Assembly: GCA_016841905.1 (NCBI GenBank)
Contig: JAENYF010000001.1
Span: forward strand, 1 to 64,000
Direction: 5' to 3'
Length of the DNA stretch: 64,000 nt
Origin: Desulfoscipio geothermicus
Lineage (GTDB): Bacteria > Bacillota > Desulfotomaculia > Desulfotomaculales > Desulfallaceae
Position numbers and translations under genes: made by a program. Positions 8,520 through 16,550 of the stretch are shown here, in pieces. How positions within the stretch are numbered: position 1 is the first letter of the stretch; each line of letters starts with the position of its first letter. Under the pieces are notes generated by a model. It had not been told where the DNA came from, made no database searches, and saw only the letters and a list, made by a program, of their open reading frames with translations.

Positions 8520-9620
8520 ATGGCTCTTTTAGACCTTCTTGGAATTGAAGGAAACTTAACAAATGATAACCAAGGAGTTATCCTTGAGACTGTTAATGGT
8601 AGTGCGATTCGGCTTAATTGCGGGGAGATTACTCTTGGAGAATATCGCCCCGAACAGTTTAAAATCTTAATAGTCAAGACACGTGATTATTTGGAAAAAC
8701 AAACCCGGAAACTTCAAGTTCGCCAGAATAGAATAGGTTGGATTTTTCCGATCAATGCACTTGTATCAAGAGATAATATTCCGGAGGATCGTTGGGCAGA
8801 AGTGTATTCCAATTTTGCGATTAATGGACTTATTTACAACGAAGAGTTGTATTCTTTAGCTGACTCACCATCTGAAATAGTTGGAGAATTATCTCTTAGC
8901 GATTTTTATTCAGATAAGATAGCGGTTGTGGTATTGGGTTGCGATGAGATAAATAAGCAGGAACTTTCAGTTGACGAAATCAAAGTTATGCTCACTCGAT
9001 TCGGCTACTTGCCAATCATTGCTCACAAAAATGCTGAAGCGGTGATTGAAATGGAGAATGAACATGTAGAAAATGGGGTTGTTAAGATTGCAAGACCATC
9101 AAAAGATTTGTTGGAATACCTTCAACATTTTGAATGGCTTATAAGTAGAGCCATGGAAGAAGTATTGTTGGCTAAAATTTTTGAGGTGTCCATACGGATT
9201 TATAGTGCGTCATAGAAAATCACGAATGACCCATGGAAATTAAGAGATTCACTATCGCAGATTGCCAATGAGGGATGGCTCCTTAAATGTCTTTTAAACC
9301 GTTTTGATGACCCCGCTATAGACACTGCGGTATTTGATAAAGCGAAAATTTCCATTAATCAATTTGTTGTAGCACATGGACTTGCCAAGGATGTACCGAA
9401 AAACCTAGCGGCAGGAATTTATACAGTGAGAAACGCCGTTATACATAGTCAAATTCATTTGTCTCCTCAAGCACATTCCGAATTATCGGAAGTGAACCGC
9501 TTGCTTCTTGATTTATGTTTTGAATTAATAAGTAAATTCAATATAGCTACTGGAGAAGCAAATTTAATACAATCAATAGAAAAAGTTGCAGGACACGAGG
9601 TTTTGAATCAGAATGATTAG
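8520..9620 (+). pseudogene. Gene of unknown function interrupted by an in-frame TAG
   Basis: The ATG at 8520 has GAGGAGAAAGG upstream. The frame runs 231 codons to a TAG at 9213-9215, then stays open in the same frame, with similar composition, to a TAG at 9618-9620. The whole product would be about 366 residues. The second part (KITNDPWKLRDSLSQIA... and AAGIYTVRNAVIHSQ) resembles the helical end of uncharacterised proteins in which RNxxxH-type motifs occur, reminiscent of HEPN-like RNxxxH; that likeness is tentative. No family is recognised for the first part. It may be a point nonsense mutation or two separate proteins. Confidence 0.5.
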
Positions 9621-9848
9621 CTTGTTTGATTTGAAACTAAGGGAGTTGGCTGCGACCGGCGGCGATAAGCTGGTCGTGAGTGTGTTGGGAGATCAAATGA
9701 GGTATGGGGCAATTTTCTATATTGATATTAAAGCCTACTTAAATAATACAAAATCTTATTTAAAAAAACAACGTTTTCTTTAATAAGAAAACGGTTATGC
9801 TATTGTTATTAAAATAACCCTTAATAAATATTTGAAAGGTAGAAGAAC
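9621..9848. other. A+T-rich leader upstream of the Fic gene
   Basis: A hairpin (AACGTTTTCTT / AAGAAAACG) lies near 9770-9793, followed by A+T-rich DNA with a GAAAGG site before the Fic start. No other gene is evident. Confidence 0.4.
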
Positions 9849-10979
9849 ATGGAAAACAGGGCAGGTATATATGTGGAACAATCTACTGAATATGCTGCAT
9901 TTTACCCGAAACCTCTGCCACCAGAACCGCGCATAATATTTGATGATGAACTGATTAAATTATTATCAGAATCAAACAGAGAATTGGGAAGGTTGGATGG
10001 CGCAGCGGAGGTACTGCCGGATCCCGACCTTTTCGTAGCGATGTATGTAAAAAAAGAGGCTGTTTTAAGCTCCCAGATAGAGGGTACCCAAGCTTCACTG
10101 GTTGATTTATTGGAATATAGAAACGAAGAGAAACAGAGCCAGATAAGTCATGATGTAGGGGAAGTCGTAAATTATGTGAAGGCAATGAATTATGGCCTTG
10201 AAAGGTTAAATACCTTACCTTTATCTTTACGATTAATTAGGGAGATCCATGCAGTATTATTGGAAGGCACTCGTGGTGGTGAAAGAAACCCGGGTGAGTT
10301 TAGGCGAACCCAAAACTGGATTGGCCCGCCAGGTTGTACGTTAAAAACAGCTTCATTTGTACCACCCCCAGTTGAGCAGATGAAACAAGCAATGTATGAC
10401 CTTGAAACCTTTATGCATAATAACTCGTCTCTGCCATTGCTTGTTAAGGTCGGGTTAGTACATGCTCAATTTGAAACAGTTCACCCATTCCTTGATGGTA
10501 ATGGAAGAATGGGTAGGTTGTTAATAACCTTTTTATTATGTCAGCAAAAAGCCTTAAACCGTCCCTTGTTATATTTAAGTTACTATTTCAAAAAGCATAG
10601 AATGGAATATTACGAATGGCTTATGAAGGTGCGTAATAAGGGCGATTGGGAAGGTTGGTTAAAATTTTACTTGCAAGGGATAATTGAAGTTTCTAAGCAA
10701 GGCATTAAAACCGCTCGAAAAATATTAGATTTACAATCTAACCATAGAAACCTAATTATGAATATAAAATCAACTAATGCAAATAAGTTATTAGATTATA
10801 TATATACACAGCCTATCTTAACAATTAACGATGTAGTACAAGAACTCGAAATTTCATATCCAACAGCGAATACATTGGTTTCTAAATTTTGTGAAATAGG
10901 TTTATTAAAAGAAAGAACCGGACAACAAAGAAACAAGGTTTTTTCCTATGTGGAATATCTAAATATTTTAGAGGATTAG
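9849..10979 (+). CDS. Fic-family AMP transferase with C-terminal winged helix
   Basis: The 376-residue protein has the usual layout of a self-inhibited Fic enzyme. The inhibitory helix motif S-x-x-x-E-G lies at residues 74-79 in the N-terminal part (class II arrangement). The Fic core carries the full catalytic motif HPFLDGNGRMGR (residues 212-223), with the base His212 and phosphate-binding loop intact. The end is a winged helix (about 315-376; INDVVQELEISYPTANTLV). Such enzymes usually transfer AMP from ATP to a hydroxyl side chain of a target protein. It is a single gene with its own leader and is one of the few unbroken genes here. The target is unknown. Confidence 0.92.
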   Translation: MENRAGIYVEQSTEYAAFYPKPLPPEPRIIFDDELIKLLSESNRELGRLDGAAEVLPDPDLFVAMYVKKEAVLSSQIEGTQASLVDLLEYRNEEKQSQISHDVGEVVNYVKAMNYGLERLNTLPLSLRLIREIHAVLLEGTRGGERNPGEFRRTQNWIGPPGCTLKTASFVPPPVEQMKQAMYDLETFMHNNSSLPLLVKVGLVHAQFETVHPFLDGNGRMGRLLITFLLCQQKALNRPLLYLSYYFKKHRMEYYEWLMKVRNKGDWEGWLKFYLQGIIEVSKQGIKTARKILDLQSNHRNLIMNIKSTNANKLLDYIYTQPILTINDVVQELEISYPTANTLVSKFCEIGLLKERTGQQRNKVFSYVEYLNILED

Positions 10980-11026
10980 CAAACACTCTGGCCAGCATAG
11001 ATGAACCCGTTCCCTTGCCATAACAA

Positions 11027-11085
11027 ATGGCAGGGTTCCCAATTCGGAAACCCTGCCATTATCGTATTTATATGGAGGGAAAACT
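11027..11085 (+). repeat. Hairpin-containing dispersed repeat, copy 1
   Basis: About 55 bp nearly identical to 12462-12520. The core is an 11-bp perfect stem (ATGGCAGGGTT / AACCCTGCCAT), followed in both copies by TATCGTATTTA and a GGAGGG(G)AAAA stretch. The copies differ by single-base indels. Confidence 0.75.
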
Positions 11086-11248
11086 GATTGTGATTGCCGC
11101 CTGTCTTTGCTGGGGCGTAGAGAACAATTGCACCCGGATGTTATCCTTAAAAGACCCCTTGCAGATTGTAGTGGTCAAAGGTTTCGGCTCTGGGATAGGT
11201 GCGCTCTTAATTTCCCTGGTCCTACAGGAATACAAAAGTAATCTTTGA
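11072..11248 (+). pseudogene. EamA/DMT-family transporter fragment
   Basis: The frame encodes about 58 residues of a ten-helix drug/metabolite transporter: IVIAACLCWGVENNCTR, then DPLQIVVVKGFGSG and a hydrophobic ALLISLVL. EamA proteins are about 300 residues, so only one helix pair remains. It begins right after the hairpin repeat and ends in unrelated sequence. Confidence 0.65.
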
Positions 11249-11334
11249 TTTCGGCCAGGGAGTTTGCCATCTTTCACAGTACCATTCAACTGGACGCACC
11301 AATTCACCCCGGGTTCATGAGGCCAGCCGGGAAT

Positions 11335-11388
11335 AACATAAGGGGAGCAAGGGGACGGTTTGGAGTGACCCCCTTGCTCCCTATGTTA
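11335..11388 (-). terminator. Strong hairpin at the end of the rhodanese gene
   Basis: The arms GGGGAGCAAGGGG and CCCCCTTGCTCCC pair with ACATA/TATGT extensions. It lies directly after, and slightly overlaps, the stop of the leftward rhodanese gene and could stop transcription from either side. Confidence 0.65.
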
Positions 11389-11802
11389 CCCACCTTGTGT
11401 TACAGTATCGTAAGGCCAGTTAATTATACCGCCGAAATCATATATCTTGGTATAGCCCATATCGAGTAGTTTTCTTGCTGCCTGCGCACTGCGATTCCCG
11501 GAGCGGCAGTAGATCAGTATATCCGCTTCAAGATCCGGGAGAAGTTCCGGCGGCGTGTCCAATATTGTTTCATTCGGTATGAGGATGGCGCCCTCAATGC
11601 GTTCAGTATTGTATTCCTCCAGTGTGCGGACGTCCAGGATGATGATATCGTCTCCGCTGTCTATACGTGCTTTTGCTTCCTCAGCTGTTATCTTATGGTA
11701 TGCCGCTTGCTCCGGGTCGGGTGCATCTGCTGGCCCGGATGCACATGCAGTCAGTAAAGCCAACACAAGTAAAACCGGTATAAGAACTAAATATTTTTTC
11801 AT
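11386..11802 (-). CDS. Rhodanese-domain lipoprotein
   Basis: The 138-residue protein has a lipoprotein signal (MKKYLVLIPVLLVLALLTAC; the Cys is lipidated) and a single rhodanese domain: ITAEEAKARIDSGD, IILDVRTLEEY, and the active-site loop CRSGNRS with the sulfur-carrying cysteine. It should sit on the outer face of the membrane and move sulfane sulfur or act on thiosulfate or polysulfide; the acceptor is unknown. The ATG at 11802 (minus strand) follows AGGAGG, and the GTG one codon earlier is less likely. Confidence 0.88.
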   Translation of the reverse strand: MKKYLVLIPVLLVLALLTACASGPADAPDPEQAAYHKITAEEAKARIDSGDDIIILDVRTLEEYNTERIEGAILIPNETILDTPPELLPDLEADILIYCRSGNRSAQAARKLLDMGYTKIYDFGGIINWPYDTVTQGG

Positions 11803-11915
11803 CACAAACCTCCTGGTTAACTTTAATAACGTGACTCATTCCCGCTTTGACGTACTCCATATCGTAATTATATAATTAAATCATGATAGGCGGTCATTAA
11901 AAGGAGGTTAAAACA

Positions 11916-12385
11916 ATGAGAAAAAAATTTATATTTTTTACATTAATTTTAACTTTGCTATGGGTTTTTACATCTTGTACGAGACCAGAGAATCAAACAG
12001 AAATTTATTCTTTTAGCGGAGAAAATGAGAATATAACAATAAACATGGTTTAATTATTGTAACTAATGATTCGGAAAAATTTATTGGAGGCGATTTATTA
12101 TTTAAAGGTGAAGAGCCATCAGATGTTAAAGAGTATTTTGAGAGGTTCTTTTTTTACAAAGATGGAAATGAAGAAACTATTATGAATAATTCCACTAGAG
12201 TTCAAGGTATTGCCAAAGGTCTAAACATATCCTCAGAACTTGGCTCAATAAGTTCTGAGGATTTATTCTTTGCCAATGATTTGGAACTAATTAAGGGTTC
12301 ATTGAATTTTTCGATAAGTGGGAATTTGGTAGATGGTGAGGATTTTGAATACGATTTATCTCTTGTTGTAAAAAAGGTTTATTAA
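11916..12385 (+). pseudogene. Small lipoprotein gene, frameshifted
   Basis: The ATG at 11916 follows AAAGGAGG. The first frame gives a lipoprotein signal (FTLILTLLWVFTSC) and stops at 12051-12053. The next frame continues without a gap (LIIVTNDSEKFIGGDLLF) to 12385. Joined across about 12048, the product is some 156 residues with no recognised domain. A one-base deletion explains the break. Confidence 0.6.
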
Positions 12386-12461
12386 ATTCTGATGACAAAT
12401 AGTGGTTTGAAGGGCAAATAAGGCACTTTGAACATTACATATAGTGGTTTTGGAGCAACTA

Positions 12462-12520
12462 ATGGCAGGGTTCCCCAATTCGGAAACCCTGCCATTATCG
12501 TATTTAATGGAGGGGAAAAT
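12462..12520 (+). repeat. Hairpin-containing dispersed repeat, copy 2
   Basis: A second copy of the repeat at 11027, same orientation, with the same ATGGCAGGGTT/AACCCTGCCAT stem. The two copies bracket the transporter fragment, the rhodanese gene and the broken lipoprotein. Confidence 0.75.
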
Positions 12521-12539
12521 GGTTTTTTGCTGGTCTGCG

Positions 12540-12812
12540 TTAGTCCCGTTTAAACTTGGCGGCTGCTTTGCTGGCGGCATTGGATAATTCGCTCCAGGCG
12601 TCCTTGACGCCGTGCTTAATATCGCTCCAGGCATCTGTGGAGTTTTCCTTCAATTCACGCATATTCTCCTGAGCTGCTTCAATTTTGTCGTCATACTCCA
12701 ATTGGGCTTCGGCCCGGACTTGCTGGACATTGGCCTTTAATTCGTCAACTTCTGCCTGCCGCTCGTTGAGCTCGCCTTCTAATTTGTCCATATAAGCTTT
12801 ATCAGGATCCAT
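12540..12812 (-). CDS. Small coiled-coil protein, sll1863-like stress family
   Basis: The 90-residue product is almost entirely one charged coiled coil (residues 5-60: KLEGELNERQAEVDELKANV, then AQLEYDDKIEAAQENM) followed by an amphipathic DAWSDIKHGVKDAWSELSNA stretch. This matches the small sll1863-type proteins linked to stress. The ATG follows GGGAGGAATTTTA. It has its own upstream region and runs opposite to the next operon. The biochemical role is unknown. Confidence 0.7.
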   Translation of the reverse strand: MDPDKAYMDKLEGELNERQAEVDELKANVQQVRAEAQLEYDDKIEAAQENMRELKENSTDAWSDIKHGVKDAWSELSNAASKAAAKFKRD

Positions 12813-13076
12813 AATTAAAATTCCTCCCTTTGGTTTTGGCCGGGCATTACTACTAGTTGGTTCCGCCGGCCAATAGAGCTATTAATCTTCCATCTCTAGT
12901 ATTTCCTGCCTGGCATGATCTTAGTCACTAGACAATGGGGAAGTTAGGATGTTTTGGCGGGCAGGTTTAAAGCTATGTTAAATTATTCTTTGGGGCAATC
13001 TATAAAGGTAAAGGATTTAACCCGGGCAAGGTTTAATAATTAATTTCATACTTCGCCAGATAAAGGAGCTTGTTCG

Positions 13077-14675
13077 ATGCTCAGGGTTACCGGGATCAAG
13101 TTATCCCTTGATGAAGATAAAGCGCTGATAAAAAACAAAGCAGCGAAAAAGCTGCGGGTTAGGGCCAATGAAATTATTAATTATCGTATCTTTCGGGAAT
13201 CCATCGACGCCCGAAAGAGTGACCGGATTTTTTTCGTCTATACCGTTGACGTTGAGCTGAACAACGAACCGGCGGTGCTGAAAAGGCTTAAGGGCGGTGA
13301 GGTAACCGTTACCCCATCCATGGATTACCGCCTGGTGCAGCCGGGCTCCCATAGGATACCCCACCGGCCTGTGGTGGTGGGCCTGGGACCGGCGGGTCTT
13401 TTTGCCGGACTGCTGCTGGCCCGGCTGGGCTACCGGCCGGTTATCCTGGAAAGGGGCGCCGATGTGGACACCCGCACCCGGGCGGTGCGCTCCTTTTGGC
13501 AGACCGGCCTTCTGGACAAAGACTGCAATGTCCAGTTCGGCGAGGGCGGCGCCGGGGCTTTTTCCGACGGCAAGTTAACCACTTTAATTAAGGACAAGCG
13601 ATGCCACCGGGTGCTGGAGGAAATGGTGCTGGCCGGGGCGCCCGGTGAGATTATGTATGCATATAAACCACACATCGGCACGGATCTGTTAAAGAACGTG
13701 GTGAAGAACATTCGCCGGCAAATCATTGAGCTGGGCGGCGAGGTGCGGTTTAATAATAAGGTAACGGATATTTTTATCGAGGGCAACCGGCTCACGGGCC
13801 TGGAAATCAACGGTGAGCCGGCTCTGGAGGCTGAGGTGGCGCTGCTGGCCATTGGGCACAGCGCCCGGGATACCTTTGCCCTGCTGCACAGCCGGGGGCT
13901 GCAGTTCTCACCTAAGTCCTTCTCTATCGGTGTCCGGGTGGAGCATCCCCAGGAACTGATCAACCGTGCCCAGCATAAAAGCTTTGCCGGGCATCCCAGG
14001 CTGGGGCCGGCGGAATACAAGCTGGCTTACCACTCGCCCTCCGGGCGCTCGGCATATACCTTCTGCATGTGCCCGGGAGGCATGGTAGTGGCGGCGGCCT
14101 CGGAGGAGGGCAGATTAGTCACCAACGGGATGAGCGAGCACGCCCGGGACCGGCAGAACGCCAACAGTGCGCTGCTGGTGGGGGTGCGCCCTGATGATTT
14201 CGGCAGCGATCATCCCCTGGCCGGGGTGGAGTTTCAGCGCCGTTGGGAAGGGCAGGCCTTCGGGCTGGGCGGGGGGAACTATGTTGCTCCCGCCCAGCTG
14301 GTAGAGGATTTTCTTAGCGGCAGGCCATCTACCGGGCCGGGCAGTGTTGAGCCCTCCTATCCCCGGGGGGTAACCTATACTGATTTAGCTGCTTGCCTGC
14401 CCGGCTATGTTACAGATACATTAAAAGAAGCGCTTCTGGATTTTGACCGCAAGCTAAAGGGGTTTGCCCTGCCGGAGGCAGTGCTGACCGGGGTGGAAAC
14501 CAGGAGCTCTTCACCGGTGCGCATCTACCGGGATGAGCAGGGCCAGTCCAATATCGCCGGTATCTACCCCGCCGGGGAGGGGCCCGGCTATGCAGGGGGT
14601 ATTATTTCCTCAGCTGTGGACGGCATGCGGGCAGCCGAGTTTATCGCGCTGCGGTACGTGCCGGGAACGGCATAA
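13077..14675 (+). CDS. FAD-dependent oxidoreductase, COG2509 family
   Basis: The 532-residue protein has an N-terminal domain of about 90 residues (IKLSLDEDKALIKNKAAKKL) and then an FAD Rossmann fold with VVVGLGPAGLFAGLLLARLG and a terminal ERG. The family's VQFGEGGAGAFSDGKL stretch follows near residue 145. The C-terminal part (IYPAGEGPGYAGGIISSAVDG) closes the flavin site. Members are 'uncharacterised FAD-dependent dehydrogenases' whose substrate is unknown. The ATG follows AAAGGAG. It lies 50 bp upstream of a second flavoprotein gene, and the two probably form one unit. Confidence 0.88.
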   Translation: MLRVTGIKLSLDEDKALIKNKAAKKLRVRANEIINYRIFRESIDARKSDRIFFVYTVDVELNNEPAVLKRLKGGEVTVTPSMDYRLVQPGSHRIPHRPVVVGLGPAGLFAGLLLARLGYRPVILERGADVDTRTRAVRSFWQTGLLDKDCNVQFGEGGAGAFSDGKLTTLIKDKRCHRVLEEMVLAGAPGEIMYAYKPHIGTDLLKNVVKNIRRQIIELGGEVRFNNKVTDIFIEGNRLTGLEINGEPALEAEVALLAIGHSARDTFALLHSRGLQFSPKSFSIGVRVEHPQELINRAQHKSFAGHPRLGPAEYKLAYHSPSGRSAYTFCMCPGGMVVAAASEEGRLVTNGMSEHARDRQNANSALLVGVRPDDFGSDHPLAGVEFQRRWEGQAFGLGGGNYVAPAQLVEDFLSGRPSTGPGSVEPSYPRGVTYTDLAACLPGYVTDTLKEALLDFDRKLKGFALPEAVLTGVETRSSSPVRIYRDEQGQSNIAGIYPAGEGPGYAGGIISSAVDGMRAAEFIALRYVPGTA

Positions 14676-14725
14676 TTTAATCAAGCGTTACGAAACACTT
14701 GTTGAAGGATGAATGGGGTTATCAT

Positions 14726-15976
14726 ATGAAGGATTACGGTGCAAGAAAAATTAGAGTAGCCGTTGTAGGGGGCGGAGCCGCCGGGCTGACCGCCGCTATC
14801 GCTGCACGGAATAACGGTGCTGACGTTACTGTGCTGGAGCGGATGGACCGGGTGGGCAAAAAAATACTGGCCACGGGCAACGGCCGGTGCAATTTAAGCA
14901 ACACCAATTTGGATATTGCCCATTATCATGGCTCGAACCCCAAATTTGCCTTTGGTGCCTTGAGCCGCTTTGATTTTCATCAAACTATGGAGTTATTTGA
15001 GCGGCTGGGCATAGCCTGGAAGGTGGAGGAGGGGGGCAAGGTGTTTCCGGTTTCCAACCAGGCTTCCAGCGTGCTGGACGTGCTGCGCCACGAGCTGGAA
15101 ACGCTGGGCGTGGAAACCCGGTGTGACGCCGATGTTAAGGAAATTGAGCCCCAAAACGGTGTTTTTATTATGTACCTGGGTGATGGCAGCCGGTTTAAAG
15201 CCGACCGGGTCATCCTGGCCACCGGGGGCAAGGCGGCCCCCCAGCTGGGCTCCAACGGCAGTGGCTACCTGCTCGCCCAAAAACTGGGCCACAGTATTGT
15301 GGAGCCTTTTCCCGCGCTGGTGCAGCTGAAGCTGGCTGCTGATTTTTTAAAACAGATTGCGGGTATTAAATTTATCTATCTAGCGGAAATACAAGTGGCG
15401 GCAAAACCCCTGGCCCGCGCCGAAGGCGAGATACTGTTCACCGATTACGGTATTTCCGGCCCCCCGATACTAGCCCTTAGCCGTTCTGCCGGTGAACACC
15501 TGCGCAGGGGAGAGCCGGTTACACTTAGGCTGAATCTGATAAATTACATGTCCCGGGATGAGCTGGAGTCGTTCATTATCCAACGTTTGCAGCAGCAGTC
15601 CCATAAAACGCTGGCGTTTAGTCTGGTTGGCTGGATTAATAAAAGGCTGATCCCTGTGCTGTTAAGAGAGGCCGGCATCGGGGATATCCATAAACTGGCC
15701 GGACAGGTTACTGTTGCCGAGAGAAATGCTATAATAGATATATTACAAAATTGGCGCTTTGAAGTTATCGGTTTTAATACCTGGCAGCAGGCCCAGGTTA
15801 CCGCCGGGGGGATTAATGTTCGGGAAGTTAATCAAAAAACCATGGCCTCCAAGCTGGTGCCGGGACTGTTTTTAGCCGGTGAAGTGCTGGATATAGATGG
15901 CGACTGCGGCGGCTACAACTTGCAGTGGGCCTGGTCTTCGGGTTTCGTGGCCGGAGTTGGCGCGGCCACACTATAA
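14726..15976 (+). CDS. HI0933/YhiN-family flavoprotein
   Basis: The 416-residue protein opens with an FAD-binding motif (VAVVGGGAAGLTAAIAARNN), then the family-specific GKKILATGNGRCNLSN. Later come LATGGKAAPQLGSNGSGY, TDYGISGPPIL and a C-terminal AGEVLDIDGDCGGYNLQWAW, all hallmarks of the YhiN/HI0933 group. Its substrate is not established. The ATG at 14726 is used; the TTG nine codons upstream lacks a better site. It probably belongs with the flavoprotein upstream and the small zinc-ribbon gene 17 bp downstream. Confidence 0.9.
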   Translation: MKDYGARKIRVAVVGGGAAGLTAAIAARNNGADVTVLERMDRVGKKILATGNGRCNLSNTNLDIAHYHGSNPKFAFGALSRFDFHQTMELFERLGIAWKVEEGGKVFPVSNQASSVLDVLRHELETLGVETRCDADVKEIEPQNGVFIMYLGDGSRFKADRVILATGGKAAPQLGSNGSGYLLAQKLGHSIVEPFPALVQLKLAADFLKQIAGIKFIYLAEIQVAAKPLARAEGEILFTDYGISGPPILALSRSAGEHLRRGEPVTLRLNLINYMSRDELESFIIQRLQQQSHKTLAFSLVGWINKRLIPVLLREAGIGDIHKLAGQVTVAERNAIIDILQNWRFEVIGFNTWQQAQVTAGGINVREVNQKTMASKLVPGLFLAGEVLDIDGDCGGYNLQWAWSSGFVAGVGAATL

Positions 15977-15992
15977 AATACTGGGGGGAGAG

Positions 15993-16202
15993 ATGGGCAT
16001 GTCGGAGTGCGGAAGCTGTGCCTCGTGTAGTATCAGTATTGGTGATAAAGCCAAGGAATATAGGAATAGTGACGGGAAACGGGCGGTTAAATGTACCCTG
16101 TGCGGCAAAGAAGTTACCTTTGATAAATTGCCTGGAAATCGCCGGGTAACCTGCCCGGAATGCGGGACGCGCATTGAAGTGATTCCCTTGCTTTTAAATT
16201 AG
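15993..16202 (+). CDS. Small zinc-ribbon protein
   Basis: A 69-residue protein starting at ATG 15993 behind GGGGGGAG. It has three Cys pairs (CGSCASC near residues 6-12, CTLCGK, CPECGT), consistent with one or two zinc knuckles. It lies 17 bp after the flavoprotein and is followed by a terminator, so it closes that operon. I recognise no specific function. Confidence 0.65.
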   Translation: MGMSECGSCASCSISIGDKAKEYRNSDGKRAVKCTLCGKEVTFDKLPGNRRVTCPECGTRIEVIPLLLN

Positions 16203-16277
16203 TTAATTAAAATGTTGGCGAGTTCAGGTAAGCGGGAGTTTTATAGATTTGGATTGACTGGCGAAACAGCTTTAAAT

Positions 16278-16301
16278 CACCCGGTAACGGGTGGTTTTTT
16301 T
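16278..16301 (+). terminator. Intrinsic terminator of the flavoprotein operon
   Basis: CACCCG-GTAA-CGGGTG followed by GTTTTTTT. Confidence 0.85.
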
Positions 16302-16329
16302 AACTATAATGCAAAGCGGGAGGGAGTCC

Positions 16330-16467
16330 GTGAACAATAAAATTGCACTTCAATTATTAGCACTTATTTTTAGTGCCGGAACAATAATTGCTGCTATTTA
16401 CAATCTGGTTACAAGAGGAAACTCAGGACTTTCAGTTATACTAATGGTCTTTGCCTTAAAGCATTAA
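16330..16467 (+). CDS. Small membrane peptide
   Basis: A GTG at 16330 follows GGGAGGGAG and opens 45 codons of mostly hydrophobic sequence (LQLLALIFSAGTIIAAIYNL and SVILMVFALKH), giving one or two membrane segments. No family is recognised. It stands between a terminator and the hydrogenase-like gene. The ribosome-binding site is convincing. Confidence 0.5.
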   Translation: MNNKIALQLLALIFSAGTIIAAIYNLVTRGNSGLSVILMVFALKH

Positions 16468-16550
16468 CCGGATTGCTACGGTTCCGGGCATGAGAAAAGC
16501 AATATATGGCCATATTAACCCTGGAATCAAACTAGTCAAAGGTGAGCCAA

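Noticed and set aside
9213-9215. TAG read through as pyrrolysine
   Set aside because: No pyrrolysine genes or insertion structure are seen in the window and the protein is not a methyltransferase of the known kinds.
13430-14020. Leftward 196-codon ORF
   Set aside because: It lies wholly inside the COG2509 flavoprotein gene on the other strand, in G+C-rich DNA that yields long shadow frames.
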